From: Nitrospira sp. | GTDB lineage: Bacteria; Nitrospirota; Nitrospiria; Nitrospirales; Nitrospiraceae | Direction of reading: 5' to 3' | Assembly (NCBI GenBank): GCA_024760545.1 | Contig: CP060501.1 | Location: 2,744,036-2,808,035, forward strand | DNA: 64,000 nt | Shown here: positions 16,590-26,472 of the stretch, in pieces | Layout of the letters: every line of letters begins with the position of its first letter | Position numbering within the stretch: position 1 is the first letter of the stretch | Notes under the pieces: generated by a model | The model's input: only the letters and a program-made list of their open reading frames with translations | Told to the model about the DNA's origin: nothing | Database searches by the model: none | Made by a program: the position numbers and the translations under genes

Positions 16590-17909
16590 ATGTCTGACGT
16601 AGCAGTTGCAGCGCCGGCGACTTCCTCCACTCCGAGCCGAGCTCGAGGCTGGGAGTTAGTCAAAACCAGAGATTTCGGCTTTTTGTTCGCGGGCCAGACG
16701 ATCTCGCAGATCGGCGACAGTCTCAACAAGGTAGCGCTGCTGTGGTTTGTGTACGAGATGACCGGATCGGCCCTCAAGATGGTGGTGGTGGGACTCCTTC
16801 AAACCCTGCCCCCGTTGCTGTTTGGGCCTTTGATCGGTGTCTATCTGGATCGCGTCCGAAAGAAGCCGGTTATGATCTGGGTAGATCTTCTTCGAACCCT
16901 GATGGTGCTCCTGATCCCTGTGCTCTATGCAATGGACGCCTTAACTCTCGATCGGCTCTACGTCCTTGTGTTTGCAACGGCAATTTTTTCCACCGTCTTT
17001 GGGCCGGCCTTAACCTCTGCAGTACCCCTCATTGTACCCAAGGATCGACTTATCGCCGCCAACGCGCTCATGCAAACGACGACCAACGTAGGGCTTCTTG
17101 TAGGTCCTGCCGTCAGCGGTCTCGGGATTGCGCTCATAGGAGCGCAAAATGTGCTCTATGCCGACGCAGCAACGTTTTTCATCTCTGCGCTGTGCTTGTT
17201 CCCTGTCCGCATGCATGAAACGCTCGACCACCTGCGTGTGGCAAGCAAAGGATTGACCGAAGGCATCACGAGCGATCTGCTGGCGGGTTTCCGCTTCGTG
17301 TTCGTCGAACAGAAGACCGTCACGCTCCTCATGTTGACGGCGACCCTCTATAGCGTCGGCATCAGTGCGTTCATTTTCCTACTGCCGGTCTTTGCGAAGG
17401 ATGTGCTTGGAGTGGGTCCGATCCAACTTGGATGGCTGTGGTCGGCGCTCGGCGTCGGAATGTTGCTCGCTTCCCTCGGTCTCACATCGATCACGCAGGG
17501 TGACGTACCATGGCGTCTGCGATTCATGTCCGGCGCGTTGGCGGTCGGTGGCCTTGCCGTGGCTGCGCTTGGTTTTCTTGAAGCCCCTGTCGTTGCCGGA
17601 GCCCTGATCGCGGTGATAGGTGGCAGTACCGCCATGTTTACACCGTTGGTTTGGACGATGCTTCAAGAATTGACACCCTCACATCTCCTCGGTCGAGTCT
17701 TCACAAGCTTCGCAACGGGAGGAATGGCGTCATCAATGGCCGGAATGGCTGGATTTGGATGGGCTGCCGATACGATCGGTCCTGCCGCCAGCTTAGGAGG
17801 AATCAGCCTCATTCTGCTCATGACGGCTGCCACCGCATGGTTGTTCAGCTTCTACAAGTCGCATGCACGAGTTTTGGCAGCTTCCCCGTCCGGCACCTTT
17901 GCCTCCTAA
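16590..17909 (+). CDS. MFS transporter (EntS/macrolide-efflux type), copy 1
   Basis: About 439 aa with 12 hydrophobic segments. Start ATG 16590 (GAGGGTGAC just upstream); the frame from 16542 overlaps the GT4 gene. The family signature is the opening DFGFLFAGQTISQIGDSLNK, plus GVYLDRVRKKPVMI after TM2 and NALMQTTTNVGLLVGPAVSG. This is the MFS_3 drug/siderophore exporter group. The substrate is unknown. The protein is clearly paralogous to the gene at 19149 over its whole length. Confidence 0.9.
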   Translation: MSDVAVAAPATSSTPSRARGWELVKTRDFGFLFAGQTISQIGDSLNKVALLWFVYEMTGSALKMVVVGLLQTLPPLLFGPLIGVYLDRVRKKPVMIWVDLLRTLMVLLIPVLYAMDALTLDRLYVLVFATAIFSTVFGPALTSAVPLIVPKDRLIAANALMQTTTNVGLLVGPAVSGLGIALIGAQNVLYADAATFFISALCLFPVRMHETLDHLRVASKGLTEGITSDLLAGFRFVFVEQKTVTLLMLTATLYSVGISAFIFLLPVFAKDVLGVGPIQLGWLWSALGVGMLLASLGLTSITQGDVPWRLRFMSGALAVGGLAVAALGFLEAPVVAGALIAVIGGSTAMFTPLVWTMLQELTPSHLLGRVFTSFATGGMASSMAGMAGFGWAADTIGPAASLGGISLILLMTAATAWLFSFYKSHARVLAASPSGTFAS

Positions 17910-18117
17910 CCAAACGCCGCGCAATCGCAAACACCTGCTTAACGGCCTGTTCGAAAAACACTTCTGAACCTCCAGTAACATCGGAGGCAAGGAATTTCGA
18001 GCAGGCCTCTGATCCCTGGGACACTCTCGTGCCGTGCGAGGATGACAGAAGATGGATGGCGAGTTACAATGCCTGAGTGAACTCTGAGGAACGAGGTTCG
18101 TAAGGAGGATCCGTGCG

Positions 18118-19149
18118 ATGATCAAGTCGTCACGAGCGGTGATTATTCTGAGCCTGTTCTTGATTGGACCGATGGGTGCGTGCCCCGCGTTCTCTGAATC
18201 TCAGGAAAAGGAGGGTGCGCCGGATAAACCCGCTTCGCGTCCGCCACAGGCTCCGGCGGCTTCCGACAATCAACCTGTTCCTCCCAAACCATCCACGGAA
18301 CCCAAAGCGCAATCTCAGCCTGCCCTTCCGAAAGGTGATTCGTCGGCGGATCACAAAGAGGCGACGCCGGACAAACCTGCCTCGCGTCCGTCACAGGCTC
18401 CGGCGGCTTCCGACAATCAGCCCGTTCCTCCTAAACTATCCACGGAACCCAAGGCGCAATCTCAACCTAGTTCTCCGAAAGGTGATTCGTCGACGGATCA
18501 CAAAGAAGTCACACCGGAAAAACCCGCTTCACGTTCGGCACATCCCCCCGCCGCTGCCGACGGGCAAGCCGCTCCGCACAAACCTACTGAAGCGAAGCCA
18601 CAGACCCAACCTGCTCCTGCCGTAAAGGCCGATCCACTCCCTGACAAGGAAAAAGATCTCACTGAGACGAAGGAAAAAGAACCCGTCGTCAAGAAGCCGC
18701 TGGGGTCACTGATCCTGTCCGTCAAGCTGGCTCTGATGGGCGATTCACGGCTGTTCCGTTATGAGATCGAAGTGGAAGACGATCAGCAAACGATTACCCT
18801 GACAGGACGTATCTGTAGCGAAGAGGAGAAAGCCGTTGCGACGGAGGTTGCACAGACGGTTCACGGCGTCAAGGCTGTCGTCAACAAGCTTTCTTTGGAG
18901 AAGGACCTGGCGAAAACGTTGGTGAAGAAGCAGGATGAAATCCTCACCTCCATGGTCAAAGAACGCTTCGCCAAAAGCGCCACGTTGAAAGCCGCAAACT
19001 TCGAGGTGAAGACGGAGGAGGGCGTCGTTCAGCTCAATGGGACGGTGCGCTTCCAAGTTATTGCGCTTGAGGCGGCGGAGGCTGCTCGACAGGTTCCGGG
19101 AGTTCGAGCGGTCAACACCGACAAGATTCGGCTGGAGGGTGAGAGCTGA
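18118..19149 (+). CDS. Exported BON-domain protein with proline-rich repeats
   Basis: 343 aa. ATG 18118 follows AAGGAGGATCCGTGCG. Residues 1-26 are a signal peptide. Residues about 34-170 consist of Pro/Ala/Lys-rich repeats of 49 residues (DKPASRPPQAPAASDNQPVP opening each unit). Two BON domains follow at about 195-265 and 275-340 (ITLTGRICSEEEKAVATEVA, VVQLNGTVRFQVIALEAAEA). BON domains bind phospholipid or envelope surfaces. The layout, flexible spacer then membrane-binding domains, suggests a periplasmic bridging role. Its TGA overlaps the ATG of the MFS gene by one base. Confidence 0.88.
   Translation: MIKSSRAVIILSLFLIGPMGACPAFSESQEKEGAPDKPASRPPQAPAASDNQPVPPKPSTEPKAQSQPALPKGDSSADHKEATPDKPASRPSQAPAASDNQPVPPKLSTEPKAQSQPSSPKGDSSTDHKEVTPEKPASRSAHPPAAADGQAAPHKPTEAKPQTQPAPAVKADPLPDKEKDLTETKEKEPVVKKPLGSLILSVKLALMGDSRLFRYEIEVEDDQQTITLTGRICSEEEKAVATEVAQTVHGVKAVVNKLSLEKDLAKTLVKKQDEILTSMVKERFAKSATLKAANFEVKTEEGVVQLNGTVRFQVIALEAAEAARQVPGVRAVNTDKIRLEGES
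18220..18620 (+). repeat. Three in-frame 147-bp tandem repeats
   Basis: Units start at 18220, 18367 and 18514, exactly 147 bases apart (49 codons). Copies one and two are nearly identical with mostly single-base differences; the third keeps its beginning and then diverges and shortens. The repeat encodes the Pro-rich spacer of the BON protein. Confidence 0.85.
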
Positions 19150-20435
19150 TGCAGGGCCGCTCCGGCCCCTTGTCCTGCTCTCCCACGACAGCGGAGAAAT
19201 CAGAGCACACCTCGGTCGAATATCGTCCGTTGCTTCTGACTCGTGATTTCGGACTTGTCTGGTCCGGACAACTCATCTCTCAAGTCGGCGACGGCATCTC
19301 CAAACTGGCCCTTTTGTGGTTCGTCTACGCAGTTACCGGGTCACCGCTCAAGACTTCAATCATCGGTCTTTTGCAGACGATTCCTCCGATCGTTCTGGGC
19401 CCGATTATCGGGGTGTACGTCGATCGACTTCCGAAAAAGCTCCTGCTGATCAGCAGCGACTTGCTGCGCGCATTGCTGATCGGGTTGATTCCTTGCCTCA
19501 TTCCTGTTGAATCCTTTACGGTCTCGGTACTCTATGTGCTGGTTCTGCTGCATGCGATTGCGACGGCGGTGTTCGGTCCGGCCCTCACCGCGGCGGTGCC
19601 GGCGTTCGTCCCAAAGAGGCAATTCACGGCAGCCAATGCCCTGCTCCAGGGCACCACGAGTCTCGGCATTGTGTTTGGTCCTGCGTTGAGCGGGCTGGGT
19701 ATTGCCGCGTATGGGTCCCAAGAGGTCTTATGCATCAACGCCGCGACCTACATCATTTCGGCGGCGTGCCTTGCGCTGGTTCGTTTCGGCACCCCTGTCA
19801 CAAGTACGCCTTCTCTTGCGTCGAAGCCGACAATGCTGCAGGATCTGGTCGAGGGGTTTCGCTACAGTGTGGTCACCCAGCCAAAGCTGTTGCTATTAAC
19901 CGGCACCGCAGCTCTCTACACGTTTGGCACCAGTGCGCTGACCGCGCTGTTCCCTGTATTTGCGCGAAAAATGCTCGGGCTGGGTCCGATCGAGGTCGGA
20001 TATCTCTGGTCGGCGCTCGGTGTCGGATTGTTGCTCACGTCGATCGGACTGCTCTGGGTGACCGACTGGAGAGTCAAGGATCGCATGCGGCTGATTATGG
20101 GCACGAGTGTCTTGAGCGGCGCCGCCCTCTGCGCCTTGACCTTGACGCTCGATCCCTATGTCGCCGGCTTTCTCATGGGACTGATCGGCTGTGGAATGGG
20201 CGCCTTTACCCCGATTGCTTGGGGCATCATCCAGGAGCTGACGCCGGGTCAGATGGTCGGGCGAGTCTTGGGACTTTATGGAACCGGCGCCATGACCGCC
20301 GCTATCGGCGGGATCTCCGCGTTCGGATGGATCATGGAACAACAAGGCCCTGAAACCGGTGTGCTTGGGATCGGCCTTGTTCTGATGGTGACGGCGCTGG
20401 TTGCCACGCGAATGAGTCGAGCGAGCGCCGGATAG
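19149..20435 (+). CDS. MFS transporter (EntS/macrolide-efflux type), copy 2
   Basis: 428 aa, 12 TM segments. It shares with the 16590 gene the opening DFGLVWSGQLISQVGDGISK, GVYVDRLPKKLLLI, NALLQGTTSLGIVFGPALSG and the VGYLWSALGVGLLLTSIG segment, so the two arose by duplication. The start ATG overlaps the stop of the BON gene (TGATG), indicating translational coupling. The debranching-enzyme gene starts 15 bases after its stop. Confidence 0.9.
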   Translation: MQGRSGPLSCSPTTAEKSEHTSVEYRPLLLTRDFGLVWSGQLISQVGDGISKLALLWFVYAVTGSPLKTSIIGLLQTIPPIVLGPIIGVYVDRLPKKLLLISSDLLRALLIGLIPCLIPVESFTVSVLYVLVLLHAIATAVFGPALTAAVPAFVPKRQFTAANALLQGTTSLGIVFGPALSGLGIAAYGSQEVLCINAATYIISAACLALVRFGTPVTSTPSLASKPTMLQDLVEGFRYSVVTQPKLLLLTGTAALYTFGTSALTALFPVFARKMLGLGPIEVGYLWSALGVGLLLTSIGLLWVTDWRVKDRMRLIMGTSVLSGAALCALTLTLDPYVAGFLMGLIGCGMGAFTPIAWGIIQELTPGQMVGRVLGLYGTGAMTAAIGGISAFGWIMEQQGPETGVLGIGLVLMVTALVATRMSRASAG

Positions 20436-20450
20436 TAAAGGGAACCATTC

Positions 20451-22619
20451 ATGAACGATGTTATTCGATGGAACGATCAATATTACATCCTCGCTTCATC
20501 CTCGTTTGCGGAGGGCCGCACGGAAGTCTTGAAACAGGGCGAGACCTTCGCGGTGTTTGATCGCTACGGCGATATTCACCAAGTGCTCCCCGGTCCGCAG
20601 GGACTCTATCATGAAGGGACACGCTTCCTATCCCGATTTGAGCTCTCGATGGGGACGCAGCGCCCGATGCTGCTCAGCGCGACCGTGAAGGAGGACAATG
20701 CACTCTTTCGGGTCGATCTCACCAATCCGGATCTCATGATAGAGGGGCAGAAGCCTCTGCCGCGCGGCACGCTCCATCTGTGCCGCACCCGGTTTCTCTG
20801 GCAAGGGACCTGTCATGAGCGCATCCATGTTCATAACTACGGGGTCACAAGAATTCCCCTTTTACTCACGATCACCATGGATGCGGATTTCGCCGATCTC
20901 TTCGAGGCGAGAGGCCGGCAGCGGCTCCGTCGCGGAGAGAAGCTCAACACCGTTCGATCGAAGACCGGACTGGTATTTGGGTACAAAGGACTCGATGCGG
21001 TCATCCGTCGAACCCATGTCCGGTGTTCTCCCGCGCCGAAACGGGTGACATCCGATGGATTCAGTATTGAGTCGCGCGTTCCTCCGCACGCCGGCATGAC
21101 ATGGGACATCGCCATTTCCTGCGAAATCAAGCAACGCCGGAGCCGGGTTTCTCTTTCCTACAACAGAGCATGCAATGACACAGAGCATGCTCTGCAGGAT
21201 GCGAAGGCCTGCGATGCTCATGTTTATACGGCGAACGAGCAATTCAATCACTGGTTGAACCGGTCGCTTGCCGATCTTCATATGTTGATCTCGAAGACGC
21301 CACAGGGGCTCTATCCCTATGCCGGAGTGCCTTGGTTCAGCGTCCCGTTCGGCCGGGACGGTATTATCACGGCGTTGCAGATGCTCTGGGTGAATCCGGC
21401 CGTCGCGCGAGGGGTGCTGGGGTTTCTGGCGGAGACACAGGCCACGGAGGTTCGGCCGGAACAGGATGCCGAGGTCGGGAAAATATTGCATGAGACGCGT
21501 CGAGGAGAGATGGCGGCGCTGGGAGAAATTCCCTTCGGCCGATACTACGGCAGCGTCGATGCCACGCCGTTGTTCATTGTCCTGGCGGGCGCGTACTACG
21601 AGCGAAGCGGCGATCGCGGGTTCCTCACGAAGCTCTGGCCGCATATTCAGCGGGCGCTCCAGTGGATCGATCGCCACGGCGACTCGACCGGTATGGGCTT
21701 TACCACCTATGCGCGGCGGTCCGCCGATGGACTGGTGCACCAAGGATGGAAAGACTCCCATGACGCCATCTTTCACGCGGACGGAACGCCTGCGGACGGG
21801 CCGATCGCGTTGTGCGAAGTCCAGGCCTATGTGTATCAAGCGAAGCGAACGGCGGCGGACTTGGCCTGGCTTCTGGGCGATATCGATCAAGCCGATCGTC
21901 TGCTGAAGGAAGCCGAATCACTTCGAGAACGGTTCGAGCGAGCGTTCTGGTGTGAGGAGATCAATTCCTACGCGCTTGCCTTGGACGGAAAAGGACGTCC
22001 CTGTCGTGTGCGCTCCTCGAACGCGGGGCATTGTCTGTATGGCGGCATAGCCGGGCAGGAACGAGGGCTGCGGACCGCGCGCACGCTATTGAGCGAGGAC
22101 TTTTTCAGTGGATGGGGCATCCGGACGATTGCGACTTCGGAGGCTCGGTATAACCCCATGTCCTACCATAACGGATCGGTATGGCCTCACGACAACGCCA
22201 TCGTTGCAGCCGGTATGGCGAACTACGGCTATAAGCAAGGGGCCATGCAAGTCTTGGCAGGGCTCTTCGACAGCAGTCTGTTTCTTGAGCTCTATCGGCT
22301 GCCTGAATTGTTTTGCGGATTCTCCCGGCGCCCCGGAGAAAGTCCGACACTCTATCCGACGGCCTGCGCCCCACAGGCCTGGGCGGCTGGTTCCGGCTTC
22401 CTGTTGCTTCAAGCATGTCTGGGTTTACGGATCGATGCGCCTCGCCGCCTCGTGAGTTTCGTCCGTCCCGCGCTTCCGCCGTTCCTTGAGCGAGTCGAGA
22501 TTCGGAACCTCTCGGTCGGAGCCGCGCGTCTCGACCTCGTGCTCGATCGTCATGAAAACGAAGTGGCATTGAGGGTCGCCCGCCGAGTCGGCGAGGTAGA
22601 GGTCGTCCTCACCATGTAG
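20451..22619 (+). CDS. Amylo-alpha-1,6-glucosidase / glycogen-debranching-type enzyme
   Basis: 722 aa. ATG 20451 follows AAAGGGAACCATTC. Residues about 15-210 match the N-terminal debranching domain (FAVFDRYGDIHQV, YHEGTRFLSRFEL). Residues about 285-700 form an (alpha/alpha)6 barrel with PYAGVPWFSVPFGRDGIITA, GKILHETRRGEMAALGEIPF, YGSVDATPLFIVL and SYHNGSVWPHDNAI. These are the usual landmarks of the GH15/GH133-like bacterial group. It probably hydrolyses alpha-1,6 glucan links or a related oligosaccharide. Its 3' end overlaps the convergent MgtA-type gene by 11 bases. Confidence 0.92.
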   Translation: MNDVIRWNDQYYILASSSFAEGRTEVLKQGETFAVFDRYGDIHQVLPGPQGLYHEGTRFLSRFELSMGTQRPMLLSATVKEDNALFRVDLTNPDLMIEGQKPLPRGTLHLCRTRFLWQGTCHERIHVHNYGVTRIPLLLTITMDADFADLFEARGRQRLRRGEKLNTVRSKTGLVFGYKGLDAVIRRTHVRCSPAPKRVTSDGFSIESRVPPHAGMTWDIAISCEIKQRRSRVSLSYNRACNDTEHALQDAKACDAHVYTANEQFNHWLNRSLADLHMLISKTPQGLYPYAGVPWFSVPFGRDGIITALQMLWVNPAVARGVLGFLAETQATEVRPEQDAEVGKILHETRRGEMAALGEIPFGRYYGSVDATPLFIVLAGAYYERSGDRGFLTKLWPHIQRALQWIDRHGDSTGMGFTTYARRSADGLVHQGWKDSHDAIFHADGTPADGPIALCEVQAYVYQAKRTAADLAWLLGDIDQADRLLKEAESLRERFERAFWCEEINSYALALDGKGRPCRVRSSNAGHCLYGGIAGQERGLRTARTLLSEDFFSGWGIRTIATSEARYNPMSYHNGSVWPHDNAIVAAGMANYGYKQGAMQVLAGLFDSSLFLELYRLPELFCGFSRRPGESPTLYPTACAPQAWAAGSGFLLLQACLGLRIDAPRRLVSFVRPALPPFLERVEIRNLSVGAARLDLVLDRHENEVALRVARRVGEVEVVLTM

Positions 22620-25176
22620 ACGAGACGTTGTCCTGTACGTGACTTGCCTCAGAACGAATCTCAGACCCCGAATAAAAGCGCCGCTTCACCAACTCAGCGG
22701 TCAGGATATAGCTGACGAGGATCGCTGCCAAGAGTAGAAGAAAGGACAGCGGCATCGGCGTCAGTCCGAGTGGTGCGGCGATCGGCGCATAGGGAAGGAG
22801 CAGCGTTGTGCCGACGACCGCGAGAGTGGCCAGCACGAGATACTTCCCCGGCCTGCTGGTGAGAAAGGGTCGTCTCGTACGAATCACCAGCACGATGGCC
22901 GATGCCGAGATGACCGACTCCACGAACCATCCGGTCCTGAATTGCTCCTGGGACGCGTGCAGAACGAACAGCAGCGCTCCAAATGTCAGATAGTCGAAAA
23001 TTGAGCTGACGAACCCGAACGTCAGCATGAATTTTCGAATGAAGCCGATGTCCCAGCGTTTCGGCTGATCGATCAGTTCATGGTCGACGCTATCGGTGGC
23101 GATAGTCATCTCAGGAATGTCAGTCAGCAAATTGGTCAAGAGAATCTGTTTCGGCAGCAGGGGGAGAAACGGCAGGAACAGTGAGGCGCCGGCCATACTG
23201 AACATATTGCCGAAGTTGGCGCTTGTCGCCATGAAGACATACTTGAGCGTGTTCGCGAAGGTCGTCCGTCCTTCACGGACTCCTTGTACCAACACGGCCA
23301 GGTTTTTTTCCAACAAGACAATGTCCGCGGCCTCCTTCGCCACATCGACGGCGCTCTCGACGGAGATGCCGACATCCGCCGCATGCAAAGCCGGCGCGTC
23401 GTTGATGCCGTCGCCGATATAGCCCACCACGTTGCCCGCCCGTTTCAGTGCGAGAATGATGCGATCTTTCTGATTCGGTTCCACTTCTGCAAATACATCG
23501 ATCTCGTTGACCCGCTGGAGCAGTGCTTGGTCCGTCATCAGGCGAAGATCCGGTCCGGTCAAGAGCCGCTGATGGTCCATCCCAACCTGTTGGCTGACAT
23601 GAGACGCGATAAGTCGGTGATCACCCGTGATGACTTTCAGTGCGACGCCCAGCTGTCGTAAGGCTGTGATCGTTTCCGCCATGTCCGCCCTGACCGGATC
23701 AGCGAAGACCAAGAGCCCAAGGAACCTCATGTCCGCTTCATGCGTCTTGTCGATACGAGACGTCTCGCCCATGTCTCGATACGCCAGGCCCAATGTTCGA
23801 AGACCTTGTCGGTTCAGGTCCTGAAACTGCTGTCGGATCCTCTCGCTGCGTCCCTCCATGGGAACCGTCGTTCCGTCCGGTAATTCTGCCCTGGTGCAGA
23901 CGGTCAGCATCGGCTCCACCGCGCCTTTGGTAATCAGGAGGTGGGTTGTGGGTGTGGCCACGAGAATGGACAGTCGTTTACGGAGAAAGTCGTACGGTAC
24001 CTCGTCCAGTTTCCGGTATCCCGATAGGTCCGCAACGCACTGTGTCCGAAGTGCTTCGTCGAGCGGATTGATGAACCCGGTCTCATAGGTTGCGTTGAGA
24101 GAGGCATGGAAGAGGACGCGCTCGCTGGAGAGACCTCCCAAATCGAGCGCCGCATGTAGTCGCATCGTGCCTTCGGTGAGCGTGCCGGTCTTGTCCGAAC
24201 AGAGCACGTTCATGCTCCCGAAGTTTTCGATGGACGCGAGGCGTTTGACGATCACCTTCCGCTGGGCCATGCGTTTCGCTCCATGAGAAAGATTCACGCT
24301 GATGATGGCCGGCAGGAGTTGCGGGGTGAGGCCCACCGCGAGAGCCATGGAAAACAGAAACGAGTCTAGCGTCGGCCGGTGGAGGTACACGTTGATGGCG
24401 AAGATGGCGAACACGAGGAGAAGCGTCACTTCGAGCAACAAATATCCAAAGTGTCGCACACCACGTTCGAACTCCGTCTCCGGGGGTCGAAGCATCACGT
24501 GAGCAGTAATGCGACCGAATTCCGTATCCTTGCCCGCGTGCACGACGATGGCCTTCGCATGTCCGCTGACCACGTGTGTGCCCATGAACACGCTATTTGT
24601 CCGTCGGCTGAGAGGGGCTGCGGCATCAACGACCGATACAGATTTCTCGGCCGGATACGTCTCGCCGGTCAACAGCGCTTCATCGACGAAGAGGTCCTTC
24701 GATTCAATTACCAGCCCGTCCCCGGGAATGCTGGATCCAGCTGAGAGATTGATGATATCGCCGGGGACGATCTCTTCAATCGGCACTTCGATGAGTTGCC
24801 CATCCCGGCTAACCTCGGTCTTGACCTGAACGAGCGAGAGCAATGCGGCGACTGCTTTTGCGGCGCCGTGCTCCTGCCAAAACCCGAGCAGTGCGCTGAT
24901 CAGAATAATGGTCAGGATGATGAGCGCATCGGTGCGATCCGCCAACACTAGCGACACGGTGGCTGCAAATAAGAGGATCAGGATAATTGGACTGCGAAAT
25001 TGTGAGAGCAGGGCAAACAAGGGGCGGATGTCTTGGTGTGGCTTGAGCCGGCCAGAGGCGTACCGTGTTTGGCGTTCTTGTGCCTCCTCTGTACGAAGGC
25101 CCTCAAGCCTCGATTGAAGTCGGGCGAGGAGTTCATCCGCAGGCATACTCCAGAAGGCCGGTTCTCGATTATTCAT
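22609..25176 (-). CDS. mgtA: MgtA/MgtB-type P-type ATPase (P3B)
   Basis: 855 aa. Actuator motif LLTGETYPAEK (about 169-179). M4 has VGLTPQLLPAII, close to the VGLTPEMLPM of MgtA but with Gln for Glu. Phosphorylation Asp about 328 in CSDKTGTLTEG; hinge GDGINDAPALHAADVGIS. The C-terminal region has PKQILLTNLLTDIPEMTIA with the N-x-x-T-D of P3B pumps. Family members import Mg2+ with the electrochemical gradient. The ATG overlaps the stop of the permease gene by eight bases, so it ends a - strand operon of efflux genes. No Mg-sensing leader is visible because it has no separate 5' region. Confidence 0.92.
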   Translation of the reverse strand: MNNREPAFWSMPADELLARLQSRLEGLRTEEAQERQTRYASGRLKPHQDIRPLFALLSQFRSPIILILLFAATVSLVLADRTDALIILTIILISALLGFWQEHGAAKAVAALLSLVQVKTEVSRDGQLIEVPIEEIVPGDIINLSAGSSIPGDGLVIESKDLFVDEALLTGETYPAEKSVSVVDAAAPLSRRTNSVFMGTHVVSGHAKAIVVHAGKDTEFGRITAHVMLRPPETEFERGVRHFGYLLLEVTLLLVFAIFAINVYLHRPTLDSFLFSMALAVGLTPQLLPAIISVNLSHGAKRMAQRKVIVKRLASIENFGSMNVLCSDKTGTLTEGTMRLHAALDLGGLSSERVLFHASLNATYETGFINPLDEALRTQCVADLSGYRKLDEVPYDFLRKRLSILVATPTTHLLITKGAVEPMLTVCTRAELPDGTTVPMEGRSERIRQQFQDLNRQGLRTLGLAYRDMGETSRIDKTHEADMRFLGLLVFADPVRADMAETITALRQLGVALKVITGDHRLIASHVSQQVGMDHQRLLTGPDLRLMTDQALLQRVNEIDVFAEVEPNQKDRIILALKRAGNVVGYIGDGINDAPALHAADVGISVESAVDVAKEAADIVLLEKNLAVLVQGVREGRTTFANTLKYVFMATSANFGNMFSMAGASLFLPFLPLLPKQILLTNLLTDIPEMTIATDSVDHELIDQPKRWDIGFIRKFMLTFGFVSSIFDYLTFGALLFVLHASQEQFRTGWFVESVISASAIVLVIRTRRPFLTSRPGKYLVLATLAVVGTTLLLPYAPIAAPLGLTPMPLSFLLLLAAILVSYILTAELVKRRFYSGSEIRSEASHVQDNVSSTW

Positions 25177-26401
25177 AGTGCAGCGCTTCGATCGGGTTCA
25201 TTCTCGAGGCTTTGTTCGCTGGATAGAGGCCGAAGAACAGGCCGACAACCAGTGAGAACAGAAATGAGACTACTATCGCTTCTGTGTTGATGATGGTTGG
25301 CCAGCCGATGATGACCGTGAGCAGGCGGGCGATCCCGATTCCCATTCCTACCCCGAGCATTCCCCCGATCGCGGTCATGATGATCGCTTCAATGAGAAAC
25401 TGTAATAGAATATGGGCCCGTTTTGCGCCGACAGCCATTCGCAATCCGATCTCCCTCGTCCGTTCCGTCACTGAGACGAGCAGGATATTCATGATGCCGA
25501 TCCCGCCGACGATCAGCGAAATCGAGGCAATGCTCATCAACATGAGCATCATGGTCCGACTCGCGCCGGCGATGGTCTTCGCGATATCCTCCATGGTGCG
25601 AATCGTAAAGTCGTCTTCTTCTGATTGGTGCAGTCGATGCTTCACGCGCAACAAATCCTTGAGGTCATCCACAACAGCAGGGATTTCGTGTCTGGTGTGA
25701 ATCGCCACGAGGATGATCCCGACGGTTCCTAGAAACTTCGTCCCCAAGACCTTGCGTTCAGCCGTAGAGAACGGGAGCACGACGAAATCATCTTGGTCCT
25801 GGCCCGTGATGGATTGGCCTTTCGGCTCCAGGACCCCGATGATTCTGAGGGGAACATTTCTGATACGAATCTCACTCCCGACGACTTCTTCTCCAGGTTC
25901 GAACAGATTCTGCACGACGGTTTTTCCCAAGACGGCAACTTTGCCGGCTGAATCGAGGTCCGACTGGGTGAAAAACTGTCCTTGGGCGATGGGCCAATTC
26001 CGAATATCGGGAAAGACCGGCGTGGTCCCGAAGACGATCGTGCTCCAGTTCTTATTCTCCCGGATGACTTGAAGAACTGATCGCGTGCCGTACATAACCG
26101 TCGTGACACCGACGACTTTTTTCTCTATGTCCTCCGCATCGTCGACCGTCAGCGTCGAAATGGAGCCGAGCCCCCCACGGACGCCGCCGACAGTGGTTGC
26201 TCCCGGGACAATAATCAGCACATTAGTGCCCAGGCTCGAGATTTCAGCCTGCACGGAGGCCGTGGCGCCCTGTCCCAGGCTGACCATGGCAACGACGGCG
26301 CCGATACCGATGATGATGCCGAGCATCGTCAGGCCTGCTCGCAAGGGATTGCGGCGGAGAATGCGAAGGGCGGAAATGAGGGTGAGCCAGAGAAAGGACA
26401 T
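25169..26401 (-). CDS. MacB/FtsX-type ABC transporter permease
   Basis: 410 aa. One N-terminal TM helix (RAGLTMLGIIIGIGAVVAMV), a large periplasmic MacB-type domain, and three C-terminal TM helices with the FtsX core (IGIMNILLVSVTERTREIGL, ending NPIEALHYE). This is the stand-alone permease half of a MacB-like system; no ABC ATPase is encoded in it or next to it. The MacA-like adaptor gene ends 71 bases upstream. The ATPase normally lies between these two genes. Confidence 0.92.
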   Translation of the reverse strand: MSFLWLTLISALRILRRNPLRAGLTMLGIIIGIGAVVAMVSLGQGATASVQAEISSLGTNVLIIVPGATTVGGVRGGLGSISTLTVDDAEDIEKKVVGVTTVMYGTRSVLQVIRENKNWSTIVFGTTPVFPDIRNWPIAQGQFFTQSDLDSAGKVAVLGKTVVQNLFEPGEEVVGSEIRIRNVPLRIIGVLEPKGQSITGQDQDDFVVLPFSTAERKVLGTKFLGTVGIILVAIHTRHEIPAVVDDLKDLLRVKHRLHQSEEDDFTIRTMEDIAKTIAGASRTMMLMLMSIASISLIVGGIGIMNILLVSVTERTREIGLRMAVGAKRAHILLQFLIEAIIMTAIGGMLGVGMGIGIARLLTVIIGWPTIINTEAIVVSFLFSLVVGLFFGLYPANKASRMNPIEALHYE

Positions 26402-26408
26402 AGGGTAT

Positions 26409-26433
26409 AGCTTTCAGCAGTCAGCCTTTAGCT
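26409..26433 (-). repeat. REP-like element in the adaptor-permease gap
   Basis: AGCTTTCAGC, AGTCAGC and CTTTAGCT occur in 25 bases (26409-26433), with AGCT at both ends and the CAGCAGTCAG core at 26415-26424. It occupies much of the 71-base gap where an ATPase gene would be expected. Similar cores occur at 7874 and 61588. Confidence 0.35.
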
Positions 26434-26472
26434 CCGACCATGCATTTGATCGCAGACGGCCTCATCGGTTCG

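Noticed and set aside
20862-21890. 342-codon - strand open frame
   Set aside because: Antisense to the debranching-enzyme gene; its long length follows from GC-rich codon structure.
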